Assembly (NCBI RefSeq): GCF_037893015.1
Contig: NC_133665.1
Location: forward strand, 40,252,537-40,316,536
Reading direction: 5' to 3'
Origin: Macrotis lagotis
Taxonomy: Eukaryota; Chordata; Mammalia; Peramelemorphia; Peramelidae
Length of the DNA: 64,000 nt
Positions 1 to 60,520 of the stretch are shown piece after piece. Within the stretch, counting starts at the first letter, position 1. The number at the start of each line of letters is the position of its first letter. Under the pieces are notes generated by a model that was not told the origin of the DNA, did not search any database, and worked only from the letters and a program-made list of their open reading frames with translations. A program made the position numbers and the translations under genes.

Positions 1-54
1 TACTCCTGACTCCAGGGCCGTTGTTCTATCCAACTATGCCACCTAGCTGGCCCC
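1..54 (-). mobile_element. WSINE1/Mar1-type SINE, partial at window edge
   Basis: The sequence 'actcctgactccagggcc' and 'gccacctagctgg' is the reverse complement of the tRNA-like SINE head. The rest is cut off by the window start. Confidence 0.8.
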
Positions 55-267
55 TCAACATTCTTCTTTTGCTGTTGTTAATGTATTTTGCCTAAGTTTA
101 GGATTCAAGGGCTGTTCCCCTTGCACCTCTACCCCTAATAATCTAGTCCTAACTAAAGTGCCTTGGTATGGAATCTGGTGTGTAACTTCATCATTTTTTA
201 AAAAAAATTAAAGTGTATTATCAGTCCTTTGCACTGTTCTGTCTTTGCAAAGTACTTAATAATTACA

Positions 268-270
<3 letters not shown>

Positions 271-306
<36 letters not shown>
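271..306. repeat. (GT)n microsatellite
   Basis: 18 uninterrupted GT units. Confidence 0.98.
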
Positions 307-310
<4 letters not shown>

Positions 311-674
311 GTTATAGATAACATTAAATGATGCTCAAAGCTATCTAGTTAAATGTTCAACTTTGGCATGCCAAAGTGTCTCCTTATTTTCCTCTATGCC
401 AAAAGGGTAAGTTAGGTTCAGTAATCTCTAAATTTCTCCTTTAACTGATAAAAACTATGACAAACCATCTTGATCTTGGGGGGGGGGTATTATTCAGTAG
501 TGCTTTAAAAATTATGATTATTGTCATCCATAGCCATCTTCCTCATCCTCATTCAGGCAGGACCCTGGATGGGGCAGAATTAACCCAGTATCTCTCCCAT
601 TAGTGGGTCTCCAATTTGTCTATGGGGGTCCCAAGGAACTACGGTAAAAGGGAGAATGGGAAAGAAAAAAATCA

Positions 675-850
675 TTTGTACGGCATCTCTTATGTGCCAG
701 TGTTTTCTAGCTCTCTCATTTGGTCCTCACAACAACCCTGCAAGGTAGCTGTAATTATTAAACTCATTTTAGCTGAGTAAATGGAGGTGGGGGGGGCAAA
801 TGACTTTCCCAGTAAGTATGTAGGGCCAGGATTTGACTCGATGTTTAAGA
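675..850 (+). mobile_element. MIR-like SINE
   Basis: 'tcttatgtgccagtgttttc', 'cctcacaacaaccctgcaag', 'gccaggatttgactcgatg' in MIR order. Confidence 0.6.
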
Positions 851-1039
851 AAAAATTGCTTTTTAATTTTGATCCCAATTAGTCTTGAGCAGAAACACAT
901 TTTTTAACTTCATCACACCCCGGAAGAGGATGTCTTTTGTGTGTTCATATACGGTCGGCGTTTGCATCTTATCTCCCTAGATTATGGAATTAGAAATGAA
1001 AATGTGGGTTTCCAGGGGCTTGGGCAGGGAGGACTTTTT

Positions 1040-1860
1040 TTTTAATCCTCCTGCTCCAGCGGGTCGGCCCGGAGGAAGCGCCTAATAAACGCCAGAGCTT
1101 TGAGCTGGCTTTGTGGCCGATCCCTGACTCGGGTCACGCGGAGGCTGGCAGTGCCCTCCGCGTCCCGCCTTGCCCTGTGGCCCGGGGGGGGGGGGTGTTT
1201 ACCTATAGGGCGCGGCCTAGGAGGATACCACGAGGCGGGAGGGACGGGAACGAGGCAGTAAGGGGCCGTCCATCGTGTTTGAGAATAAGAGATGGTGCGG
1301 CTTTGAGCAGCTCCCGCTGCCACTTCCGCTCTGGAAGCCCCGACTCTGTCCTGCCAGTCTGGCAACGGCGGGAGGCCCGGCGCTGCGAAAGCGCACGCGC
1401 ACAAGGCGCGTCCGCGGGCGACACAGACGGAGCCTCTAAAGAGCGCCGGAAGCGACGTCATCAGCCCAAACCGGAAGAAGCTGCTTCGGTCCTTCCTTTT
1501 CCTCGCGAGACCGGATCCAGATTACAGTCTGAGGGGCTGGGCAACCACGTGGGTCTCCCAGGCCCGGCCCCGCCCCGCCCTTCCTCGGGCTCCGGCCTCG
1601 GCACCCGGGGAGGCACGGGCCTACCTGGGGCACCAAAGCACAGGTTCTCCTTGAGCGCCCGCAGGCCTTGGCGCCCTTTGGCAGGCGGCCACGCTTGGGG
1701 ACCGGGCTCAGGTGGAGCGGCGGCGGCAGGGCCAGGGCCCGATTCGTCCCACCCGCTCACTTGTGGCTCCTGTGAATGGAACTTCCGGGAGGAGCCTTGC
1801 TGGCCCCCGGGACTGGCACAGACTGCCCTCGCCCTCCCGTGTGTGGAGCTTGGCGGGACC
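1040..1860. promoter_or_regulatory. CpG island with clustered promoter motifs, gene unassigned
   Basis: The only strongly GC- and CpG-rich stretch in the window. It contains an NRF1-like palindrome (AGCGCACGCGCA, 1390-1401), two ETS sites CCGGAAG (1446-1452, 1471-1477) flanking a CRE-like GACGTCA (1454-1460), a TCGCGAGA element (1503-1510), an E-box CACGTG (1546-1551), GC boxes around 1565-1580 and a reverse ETS site (1782-1788). This is the composition of a TATA-less housekeeping, often bidirectional, promoter. Open frames inside it, such as plus 1111-1977, have no recognisable domain and probably reflect GC content. It lies about 6 kb beyond the ANKS6 stop. In human, GABBR2 is the next gene on this side, but no GABBR2 exon is seen here. 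Confidence 0.6.
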
Positions 1861-4800
1861 AGGCCTCCACCCTCCTTCCCTTTCTTTTCTCACTTCTCTA
1901 CCAGTTTTCCCCACAGAGCCATAGTTGCTAAATCCCACACAAATTGGAGACCCAGTGATGGAGGGATAGTAGGGTAGTTCTGTCCCCTCCAGGGTCCTGC
2001 CCGAATGAGGGTGAGGATGCTGGCTATGGGTGACAATTTGTGTGGGACGAATGCCGCTTAAATGAATTTCAGAGATCTCTCAAGGTATGAAGAGAAAACC
2101 ATTCATTTCTCAAACGCATCTCAACGACAGAGATTGAGGCAAGAGCAAAAGGCCCCAGAATCACATTTATCCTAACTCGACCCCCCACCCCACTGACCCA
2201 TCCTCATCAATGAGCAATGTGGTCTTCACAATCTAGACTAGCAATTTAAGGGAAAGAGTTTATCCCTTCAGCCCCAGGAATTGAATGGACATCCCGACTT
2301 TAACAGATAAAGTGGGGTCAGTTGACTCTTTGTCAGGGGAAGAGGGGCACATAGTTAACTTTTCCAATTTTTAATATTCTACTGAAGAAATCTCAGACTT
2401 TATCCCCCTCACTTTTAATGCTTTCCCCTATTGGCATATAAAGTAGAGGGTATATAGATTTGTTTATTTGCAAGGGTATCCCTGGTGCTCAATATTTCAA
2501 ATATGATGAACCCTTAAATGATTTCTTTCTCTTGCCTAAATCCTACAAAGTAAATAGAGACATTGTGAAGGACCCTCAAATTCCATCAATGTGCTTCTAC
2601 TAGACTCTTCAGTATCAGATTCACCTAGAAGTCTCCTTTTTTCCTCAAGGGTTAGTCTATAATGGAGAGAGATTTTCCTTTCCCCAGAGATTTCATGGCT
2701 ATTTCATAAAATATTAGTCTGGAAACAATTTTAAATCATCTAGTTAGTTACCCTCTACCACCCTTTATAGATGATGAGACAGAGGTGCACCTGCTTGCTT
2801 ATGGAAGAGGTGGAAAGAGGAGAGGATAGGTAGTTTTGTAGGGTAGAATTGTATGATTTTCTAGTTATTCAGGTTGTTGAATGTTGTAGAGCTAGGGTCA
2901 TCTTGCTCTGGGATTTAGCAACTATGGCTCTGGATGTGTGGTCCCCTTTGGTCGGACTTGCAGTCACCTCTACCCTTTTGTTTCCTGCTGACAATAATTT
3001 AACAATGACAACTTGTACTTTGCTCATGTTCAGCCTAATCTCACTTCCTCATTCCTGTGATTTCTAGGTTAAACAGTTTAGACAATATGTGAAGTCAGCA
3101 AATAGAACAGTCCCTGCGCTGCCAAAAGAATTTCTCCTCAACTGATTTAGAGAAGTTGTAGCTCAAAATCCTTCTAGAGTCTTGGAAAAGCAGGGCACAA
3201 TTCCAGGATTGGATTTTCTTTACTGTGACTATGGCTTCCTCATAGCCTGGAGATGGGTGCTCAGATGACATTAAATGTCATAATTTGTAGCCAATATATC
3301 TTCTTTGAACCAAGTCAGTTTAGCAAACATTTATTAAATACTCATTATGTTCAATTCACAGGACTGAAAGCTGTGGACACATAGATGAAAAAAATTGACA
3401 GTCCTTGCTCTTAAACTTATTTGGAAATGTGGAATATGACATGTAAAAATGTAACATTTGTAGAGATAAACAGAAAACAAGAGTGATATGGGTATGTTAG
3501 CCAAGTGGCCTTTCACATAAATAATTCAAGGAGATGTCTAAATGCAGTTTGCCATTCATTCTGGATTCCAACAAGAAGGAAACAAGTATGAAGTCTATTC
3601 TTTCTATCAACTATCAAAGTTTGAAGAGATCTCAGGAGTGTTGTAGTTCGTGAAAAGGAGTCCCACCTCCCTTATCCCTAACAAGTGGTCACAGCTATCT
3701 TCTACCTGAAGCCCTCCAAAAAATTTTGGGAATTTGCTGCTTCCCAAAGCAGCTCGTATTATTTATGTTCTTTCTTGGATTGAGCTAAATTCTTTCTTTC
3801 AGCAACCTCCTAGTTTTACATTATGAGTGCTCAGAACAAACTAAATCCCTTTCCCATATGACACCATTTCAGGTACAAGTAATACTTTCTCCATTTTATA
3901 GATGAAGAAATAGAGGTTCTAAGGAATGAAGTGGCTTGTTCAATATCATAATAAGAGGCAGAGGAGAGATGCTAAATCATATTTTCTGACTCAAAATTTA
4001 GTATTTGTTACATCATTGTGAGTCATGTAAAAGTTTGCCTTTAATCCTATATTTCTTGATTTAAAAAAAATTGGTTTATCAGCCTCTAATTGGAGCTTGT
4101 AAGTCTAAAAGTTAAACTCTGGCTTTTTATCTCCAGAGATTCTGTCTCTTTGAAGTTCGACTTCTTTCCCTATTTGCTTAAGCAAGTTTGGCCTTCACAG
4201 TTATGTAAAACAATAAGAGATAAAGAAAGCAGGAAATTGGTCTGTTTATCTCAGAATAGGAGACAAAGTCCTGCTACTAATTGGATCCTTGTTAATTATG
4301 ATTTAGAACAGTTCTTATGGATGAGTTAGAGAATCATAAAACAAATAAATGATATTTTTTATTACAATATGTAATCTTACTGCCAAAACTTTTATGACTC
4401 TTTGTGTGACTTCTATAAAGATTTTTCCATATATGTTTTCCATCTTTAAGTTAGAGGCAAAATCTAAGAGAATAAAAGCTTCATGTATAAATTATAATTT
4501 TCTTTTGCTTTATTTTCCATATAAGAATTAAAGTTTACAGTACCTTCCCACTTATGTATGCAAGTCAAATATCTAATATTTAAGTTTAGGGAGGAAAACA
4601 TTCTGTAATTTGAGCAACCCAGTCAAAGATTACTCAAGGGTATCTCAGAATACTTTGGAATGAGTGTGGAAGGAGAAAAGGAAGAGAAAGGATATCCTCT
4701 ATTTTTTCTCTTATGTTCTGCTGCCATGAGAAAACTCAATATGTGAACTTTTGATTTTCTCTTTCTACATTATTTTTTAGAAATCTTATCCATTGCCATA

Positions 4801-5869
4801 TGACTTTATTAAAAAAAATCATCTCTACTCTGACACTTAAATCTAATTTCAGTACTGAATGCTCACTGGATTCCTGCCTTGAATTTCCAACTGTCTATAG
4901 GTCCATTCCACTTGGAAACCTTGTCATCTCCAACTTATATATCCAGAACTGAAGTTTACTTTGTATGAACTTTACTATTTACAATTTACCCGGATGTTTA
5001 GAAAACTACACATTACTACTGATAACTGAACTCACTTAGACTGAACACATTTACTATGTGTTTTGGACACAGCAAGCAGTTAATAAAATGCTTTTTTTCA
5101 TTCATTCCCCACTACCATTTTTCTGTGCCATTACCATTTCCTCAGCATTCAGGCTTGAAATCTTTGAATCATCTTTGATGAAAAACTCTTCTAAATTCTT
5201 TAAATTATTCAATAATCTTAATTCCTCTTAAAAAAAATAAACAATCCTCACTCTCCAGGAGCTTGGGGTAGAAATGGATAGATTGGTAGATAATTAAGAC
5301 CTTAATGATCTCTCCAATTCTCTGAATTCTAGAGGCAATTTTCAAGTTAGTCATTTACACACATGGGCTGTGTGACCCCAGGTAAGACACTTCACAGCTC
5401 AATACTCCTGTCCAGTAGTCAAACTCAAGTAGATAATGATTGTACATTGTGACCTGTAGGTCCCATGTCAACTGAGAAAAATCACATTATTAACATGTTC
5501 TACTGTATTTTTATTTATTCTGTTAAATATTTTCCAATTATATTTTAATCTTGTTCTAGCAGCACTTTGAAAACCACATATTAACATTATGATCTATTGT
5601 ATTTTATTTATTCTGTTAGATATTTCACAATTAGATTTTTGATTTGGTTCCAGTGGCACTTGAGAGTATTTGACACTTTTGCTCTAGACAACTTCCTAAG
5701 ATTAATTTGCAGAGAAAGAGCTGACAGTGACTAATAGAAAGAGGTTCCTCACCTGGAGTCTCAATACAAATAAAATCATGGGTCCAGCCCCTACCCCAAC
5801 TTTACATAGTCTTTACTCAATATATATTCTCTTCATACTCTTCACTTCTTTATGTGTTAGCCTTTTTTC

Positions 5870-6430
5870 CTTCCACATAGCTTGAGGAGAGGTGCTGAAG
5901 CAGGGCACAGGGAAATGGTCATATTGGACTTGAAAGTCATGCCCTTTGGGACAGGAAAGACTGATGGATAGACTGCCACCCAAGTGCAATGAGTGCTGTT
6001 TTAGTTACTCCTTGTGGGGCTACCCCTGTGGCATATGTATTGGAGAATACCTGGAGCCACTCCCCAAGCACTATCCTTGTCTACCTAACATGGAAATGTA
6101 TTTAAGAGCAAATTCTTCTGGAGTGGAGCTCTTTTTCCTCTCTTTTCTTCTTTGCGGGATGGCCACTGTCTTTCTTTAAGCTAGAACCATCTGCTCCCCA
6201 CCTGGAGCTGGAGCAATATGGCCTCAACTCCATGTGGCCAGCTTTATGTTGGGCTAAACTTTTCTTCTCTCCTCTCCTGAGTTCCCTACAATTTCCTTCT
6301 GTCTTTTTTTCCTCTTAAGTTCTTTCCTATTTGCTTCCTGGCTTGTAACTAAATTCTTTTCTAGTTCTATGTTGCTCTGTGAACATTTCAGGCTTGTAAA
6401 ATAAAATAAAATCCTGAGCAATTACACCTC
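5870..6430 (+). mobile_element. Possible solo LTR or other old retroelement fragment
   Basis: A block with a TATA-like TATTTAAGAG at about 6097, pyrimidine-rich downstream sequence and repeated AATAAA at about 6400-6415 has the order expected of an LTR (U3, TATA, R, polyadenylation signal). No clear TG...CA ends or target duplications were found. The 77-codon frame at 5946-6179 has no recognised domain. The call is tentative. Confidence 0.28.
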
Positions 6431-7132
6431 CAGGACTAGTCATGAATTTTTAATTTTCAAAGAACTCTCATCTTTATGGCAATACCACCAATTTTCCCTT
6501 CATCAGAACCATCTTCCACAGTTTCTGGCAAATACTAAGTGCTTGATAAATGATTATTTACTTCAAATTACATATGGTTTCTCAGTGTAACTGTATGTCT
6601 ACTGATCCTTTGTTCAAACCTTTAAGCCTATTGGTAGTTAATAATGGGTGCTTAATTTTGTTATGAATGACCCAGTATTCTTCTGAAGTTATTTTAATTT
6701 ATGAAAATCACTTTCTCCCATTACTTGCTTTCTTCTTTTTTGGCTTTATCTTTGGGAGATATTCTTTTGGTCTCAGAAAGAAACAAAGGCTCTTCTTGAA
6801 GTTTCTTCTTTCTATCCATGCAGCAAGGAAAAGGGAGAATTCTTTTTAAATAGTTGGTTTAGCTGTTGCTGTTCCCTTTTGGCTGAATGTATGGAATTTT
6901 AGCAGCATTAGAAGCAGAGTTTGGCTACCTTTGGAAAAATAGTGATCTGTATAATGACAACCAATTTCCCAAGCTTTAGGGACATCAATGCTGATGCTAC
7001 CTCTTGTTTGAAGCTGGTTCTTCTTGTCTTATCCAACATGTGGTAGCTACAGATGGGAGAGAGAGAAAAAGAAGGACATTTTAAAATTCATAAAAATATG
7101 ACATTACAGAGATATTATCTAAAATAAGGTAG

Positions 7133-7440
7133 CTGGTTTGTTTCTTGAGTTTTTAATATGTATATATATATATGCATATATATTTTTAAATACATATATA
7201 TATGCATATATATTTTTAAATACATATATATATATGCATATATATAAATAATTAAATGTTTATATAGGTGCTGTTTTTGCTGTTGCTACTGGTTTGTTTC
7301 TTGAGTATACATACACACACACACATATACATATACATATACATATATATATATATGTATATTTATATGAAATCAATGTGCTATTGTTGCCACTGGTTTA
7401 GGTAGGTGCTATTGGTGCTGCTGGTTTGTTTCTTGAGTTC
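7133..7440. repeat. Complex minisatellite-like block with AT-rich spacers
   Basis: The phrase ctggtttgtttcttgagt occurs at 7133, 7289 and 7421, with a partial copy at 7393. The copies are separated by TATATGCATATATA-type alternating tracts. It lies just 3' of the ANKS6 stop. Confidence 0.75.
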
Positions 7441-7538
7441 AATAACTGCCCCTCCATGATTATTCTAATTTCACAGATGGGAAAACTAAGGCACATATTA
7501 GTTAAGTTCACACAGCTGGTAATTATCTGAGAACAAAT

Positions 7539-55226
<47,688 letters not shown>

Positions 55227-55343
55227 CTGTAAGGAGAATAGGGAAACAATTAGAGAATGAACAACTAAATACACTATAATAAGTGTTGAGGAAACAGGCC
55301 ATTAGTCAAATTATATATTTATGCAATTGTATTGATCTATGTA

Positions 55344-55463
<120 letters not shown>

Positions 55464-58178
55464 AATAAACACATGTAGTGTTGATAACTATAACATTTTG
55501 AAACAGACATGTTTTGATTTTATTGGTATAAAAGACAACTGGTTAAAATACTTCCCCTACCAATGGAGATGTCAAATGGTTGGTGATTTTTTGTCTTAGA
55601 AGATTGATTGGGGTATTGGACATTAAGTGACCTAACCACTACACATAAGAAATGGGACTTGAGTCTTGACTTTCCTGACTATGGAGCCAATGCTTTATGC
55701 AATATATATGAAAGGCTGTGCAGTACAATAAATAGAACCCTAGTCTCAGAGTCCATTAGACTTCAAGTCTCACCTCGATATATGTTGACTATGTGGCAAT
55801 ACCAGCATACTTTAATGTCTATATGTATACAATAGTATAAGAATAATATCTATATTACTCATAGCAAAAGACTCTAATACATTGGGACTCTCCCTTCCCA
55901 CCACTCTGGAAATGGATGGCAAAGACTAGCATTGATGACTAAGTTAATCCCTAAACATATTAACCACACAGTGGTATTTCATGATCATATAAGTATCTAT
56001 GAATACAAACATACATGATTCCTTCCATCCCTTTTCATTATTTTCCTAGGCAAACTTCCACTTTCTCCAAAACATTTTCCAGATTAACTCTTCCTGGATT
56101 TTAATTTTCCATTAATTCCAACAACCTCTACCTTTTATATATTTATATGTAGATAAATTAAATACATTGGTTGCAGAGTACTAGTGGGCCATGTTACAAA
56201 GGAAGGAGAAATAAAGTGGTAGCTATCTGAATGGACTTAAAATGTGAAAGGGAACACAGGAAAAACACAGGTAAAGTAGATGCACACAATTTATAGGTTG
56301 TAAATTTTATTATGGCAGAACAGTTGTTGAGCTATATCGCTGTTAAAAATTCCCAGATCAATGAAATCACAGGTCCATATCAAAAATAAAGAAATAACTA
56401 AAAATAAAAAATTACAAAGAACAAATATATTGAATGATATTGGGAAGAACTAAGAGTCTCCATAATGAATCTGGCTCCTAGTAGAAGCCCATACTGAAAA
56501 TGGATCAAAGATCTCAACCCTCAAACTCCTATTTTTTTGACTAGAATACTCAGAAAATAGACCTTGCCCACTGTGTCTGCTGATTCAAGCCATATTAATC
56601 CAATCATATTTCAGTTTGCACAGTTTTTCCACACACATCCTTTGTGTAAAGGCACAAAGGACCTCAAATGTAAAACACGATAAAATCAAAGAAAATTCAA
56701 GATCTATCACACCATCTAATTAGCCGGAAGTATATAACTGGAAAGACTGATGGAAGCAGGTTGTACTTCTCCTACCCAGACCCAATTTTCACTGGGCCTG
56801 CCATATTTAAGAGAAATATTAACAAACTAGAATGAGTAGAGAACAGAGTAACCTGAATGATAACAGGTGTTGAAACAGAACCTGTGCAAATTGGTTGAAA
56901 GAAGAAAATTAAAGAAATGATAGATATAAAATGATGATGATGATGATGATAGTGCTTTAAGGTTTAGAAAACATTTTACAAATATTATCTCATTTTTTTT
57001 TCTTCTGTCCTGGGAGGTTATATACTATTATTACTCCCATTACAGTTGAGGAAAATGAGTCAGACAGAGATTAAGTGACTTGCCCCAGAGTCCTACTTTA
57101 AACACTCAGTGAAATATCTTGAAAAGGTCACTAACCTGTGAAAAACAGATTAATTCTAACAGTTCTAACAAGATTAATAGCACCTATCCCACAGGGTTAT
57201 TATAAGACTCAAAGAAGAAAAATGTATATAAAGACCTTTGCAAATCTTCAAAGCATTATGCAAATGATACTGCTAGGTGTTAAAACAGGTAGAACTGGGA
57301 TTTTCCTCCTGCCTCCGAAACCAGCCTTCTGACTTTGAGGTCCCAGCTTATTCCACCACCCTACTTTCTGACCTCAACCCATCCCTGACCCCAGGCTGTT
57401 GTAGATATCTACTAAACTCTTTCTCTTCCACCAGGACATAGATTGCCAAAGTTTGAGGTTAAATTCATTGAATTTAGTGAGTCTTATAATAGTTTGTGTT
57501 TCTCCCTCATAGTGACTGGGTCCTGTGGTGACTGGCTTTCTGTTTTTCTAAACATAGGGGACATTTCCATTGACTGGCTGGAGGGGGAGGGTGGGGAGGA
57601 TAGGGTGGTTGGGGTGGGGAGGGGGAGGCTTTTTGTATGAAGAATAACAAATGTTAGGGTGGGGAAAGTTGATTCCTAATCCATGGCTCTCACCTATACT
57701 CTGTTCTTATTTCCCTCGGAACTTTATCTGTTTAAAAGTTCAAGATGTTCTAGGATCTGCTTTCTTTGCTCTTGATAGTGGTCAGGTTGTAAGACTCACT
57801 TGTTGCTGACCTTTCCCTCATAGCCAAAAGCCCTGGTTTCACCTTGCCTCTCCCTCTACCCAAAATGAATGATAGATTAAATGTTCATGAAATATTGGCT
57901 AATATGCAAAAGGGCAGTCAGTGCACAACAGCAAAAGACTCTAGTACTGTGGGATACTCCCCTCCTACCACTCTAGAAATAGGTGGCAAAGGAAGACTGT
58001 CATTGACGACTAAGTTAAATCCTTAACATGTTACCCACATTCGTGATATTTCATGACCACTTACTTGCCTTAAACTCTTCTGACCAAAAGTGAAATGACT
58101 ATCTTTAGTTTCTATAGCCCAGTGCTACTGGTTTCTTGAGCATTCATAAACACAACAACAACAAAAGGCATTTTTAAG

Positions 58179-58329
58179 GGTTTTTTTTTTTTTGCAAGGC
58201 AAATGGGGTTAAGTGGCTTGCCCAAGGCCACATAGCTAGGTAATTATTATGTGTCCAAGGCTGGATTTGAACTCAGGTACTCCTGACTCCAGGGCCAGTG
58301 CACTATCCACTGTGCCACCTAGCCGCCCA
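58179..58329 (-). mobile_element. WSINE1/Mar1-type SINE
   Basis: Minus-strand copy with T-run, 'gcaaggcaaatggggttaag' and 'gccacctagccgccc' in ANKS6 intron 1. Confidence 0.9.
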
Positions 58330-58749
58330 AAAGAAGGAATTTTTTTAAAAACTTACTAAACTGTCACAGGGCCTTTCCAACCTTAAAGTTGTCTGGAAAT
58401 CTCAGTTTGAGTTGGTTAACTCCAGGCAAACACTGTGATGTTTGAAATTTGTCTTTGGTATCCTCTACTTCTCCAACTTCTCACACTACCTCCTGCTCCT
58501 GAACCCTGCAGTGAACTTTGAGGAAAAAATGAGTTCTAGTTTTGGCTCTAACAGTACCTAACTGTGTGACTTGAAAGGAGTCATTTGATTACCCCGTGCC
58601 TCAGTTTCCCTAATCCTTGAAATTAAAGAGCTAGACAATATCTAATATCCCATACAACTCTAAAATTATATGAACCCAAGTGTTCTTTCTCCCTAGCCCT
58701 CCCTGCTCAGTCCTGAATCTTACATTTTGCCTGACAAATGGTCAGCCAG

Positions 58750-59015
58750 TCTTTGAGATCTTATGGTCTGGTGAACTCACCAGTATGACCATAGCCCCTG
58801 AGATGCAGTTAGGCCAAGACTAATAAACCCATAAACTTAAACAGATAATATCCTTGAGATATTGTGATCTGGTGAAGCAACTGGTATGACCATAGCCCCT
58901 GAGATGCAATCATACCAAGACTAATAAATCCATAGACTTATGAAGTTAATATCCTTAAGAAATTGTAATCTAGTGAGCTGAGTAGTATGACCATATCCCC
59001 TAAGATGCAGTTATG
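58750..59015 (+). repeat. 101-bp tandem repeat, about 2.6 copies
   Basis: 'tatgaccatagcccctgaga' starts at 58784 and again at 58885, and as 'tatgaccatatcccctaaga' at 58986, a period of exactly 101 bp. Flanks such as 'ccaagactaataaa' and 'taatatcctt' also recur. Confidence 0.92.
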
Positions 59016-59239
59016 CCAAGAGAGAAAATCACTTGCCTCTTGCTGTATGGCATAGCTAGAATTGTTTCCTACATTTCTGCCTCATTCCTCATTCTTTAAT
59101 ATGTAATTTAGAAAATACCCTCATTTCACTAGCCCCAGGTATACCACTTCTCTTCCCCTACTGATCACAAGGAAGTCTCCTATTGGGGCCATGAAGGATC
59201 TTTGTCTAAAACTTTAAAAAAAAAAATCTGAGCTCCACC

Positions 59240-59995
59240 ATTCTGGACCTTAATTTGGAACTATGACCAAAGTTTATACCATTTGATCCAGTCATAGCAC
59301 TACTAAGGAGGTATCCCAAAGAGATAATCTTTTTTCAATGGAAAAAGAACAGAAAAAAAATTTATAGCAACTCTCTCTCTCTTTTTTTTTTTAAGTTTTC
59401 GCAAGGCAAATGGGGTTAAATGGCGCTTGTCCAAGGCTATAGCAACTCTTTTTAAAGTAGCTAAAAACTGGAAATTTTTGGGAAACCCATCAATTGCGGA
59501 ATGACTGAACAAGTTGTGGTATATGATTGTGATGGAATACTACTGGACTTTAAGAAATGATGACCTCAATGATAGCTGCACAAAATAATTGCGTGAAATG
59601 AGCAGAACCAAGAGAACATTGTATACAGCAATAGCAATATTGTTTTAAGAATGACTGAGCAAATAAGTTATTTTGTCTATTATAAATATGCAAATTAACT
59701 TTAAAGGGCATAAAAATATGCTATTCTACCTCAGAGAAAGAATTGATAAACAGAAGTATGTATAGAAAAATTTTACATATATATGAACATATATATGTAC
59801 CCATTTCTAGAATGGGGAGAGAGAGGGAAGGAAGGGAAAAATAATTTACATGATAATTTTGTTGAATATTTGAAAGGAATAGCAAATTGTGCATAACAAA
59901 TTTGCAGTTTCATGTGCAATCATCTCTTTTTATTGAATTATGTTATGGAAATACTTGTTTTGCTCCAGAAATTAAAAATAAAATAAATTCATCAT
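59240..59995 (+). mobile_element. L1 3' end, interrupted by a SINE
   Basis: Order: 'ccatttgatccagtcatagc', 'ccatcaattgcggaatgact', 'gatggaatactactggactt', 'gtgaaatgagcagaaccaag', then the 3' UTR, ending in an A-rich tail with AATAAA. Split by the nested SINE at 59375-59437. Confidence 0.82.
59375..59437 (-). mobile_element. 5'-truncated WSINE1/Mar1-type SINE nested in an L1
   Basis: Only the 3' tail of the SINE is present ('gcaaggcaaatggggttaaa', 'ttgtccaagg' and a T-run). It is flanked by tatagcaactct at 59363-59374 and 59438-59449; the surrounding L1 sequence continues on both sides. Confidence 0.85.
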
Positions 59996-60019
59996 TATTA
60001 TTATTATTATTAGTCTAAA

Positions 60020-60520
60020 AGAAAAAAGAAAAACCTGGAAAGACTTACTTGAACTAATACAAAATAAAGTAAGCAAAACCAGGAGAACATTGTACAACAG
60101 TAGCAGCAATATTGTACAATGAAGAATTATAATTGACTTAGTTATTCTCAGTAATACAATGATTCAAGACAATCTCATGAGGAAAAAATGCTGTCTGACT
60201 TCAGAAAAAGAACTGATGATGTCTGAATATAGTTTGAAGTATACTACATTTTACTTTCTTTTCTTCCTTCTTCCTTTCTTTCTATTTTTTCCACATCAAT
60301 ATGGAAATGTACATGCTTATACATGTCTAATTGACATATTGCTATCTAAGGGAATGGGCAGGGGAGAGAGGGGCAGATAGAATTTAGAAATCAAAATTTA
60401 ACAAGGAATGTTAAAAAATAGTTCTTACATGTAAATGGAGAAAAATTTATCTTTATCTCTATTTCTATCTCTATCCCTATCCACATCCACATCCATATCC
60501 ATATCTATATCTATATATTT
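60020..60520 (+). mobile_element. L1 3' end with simple-repeat tail
   Basis: Contains 'aagtaagcaaaaccaggaga', 'atatggaaatgtacatgct', 'gttcttacatgtaaatggag'. It ends in an ATCTCT/CATATC-type simple repeat (60449-60520). Confidence 0.7.

Larger units (their letters stand above)
1..7538. other. Region downstream of the ANKS6 stop
   Basis: Holds the partial SINE, (GT)n, MIR-like fragments (675-850, 3880-4010, 7455-7575), the CpG island, a possible LTR and the AT-rich minisatellite. The ANKS6 3' UTR must occupy the right part, but its poly(A) site cannot be placed. 1990-2700 and 4030-5800 show nothing I can assign. Confidence 0.6.

Noticed and set aside
1111..1977. 288-codon open frame on + through the CpG island, with overlapping frames on -
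   Set aside because: Composition is Arg/Pro/Gly-rich as expected from GC content. No domain or conserved motif is visible, and frames are open on both strands at once.
5946..6179. 77-codon Cys-rich frame as a small secreted protein gene
   Set aside because: No signal peptide at the N terminus, no splice context, and located in a probable old retroelement.
7150..7240. CRISPR-like regularly spaced repeat
   Set aside because: Alternating purine-pyrimidine simple sequence in a vertebrate genome, without conserved repeat-spacer structure.
1..7538. 5' exon of GABBR2, the expected neighbour
   Set aside because: No Leu/Pro-rich signal peptide exon typical of GABBR2 is found on the minus strand; the CpG island frames do not resemble it.
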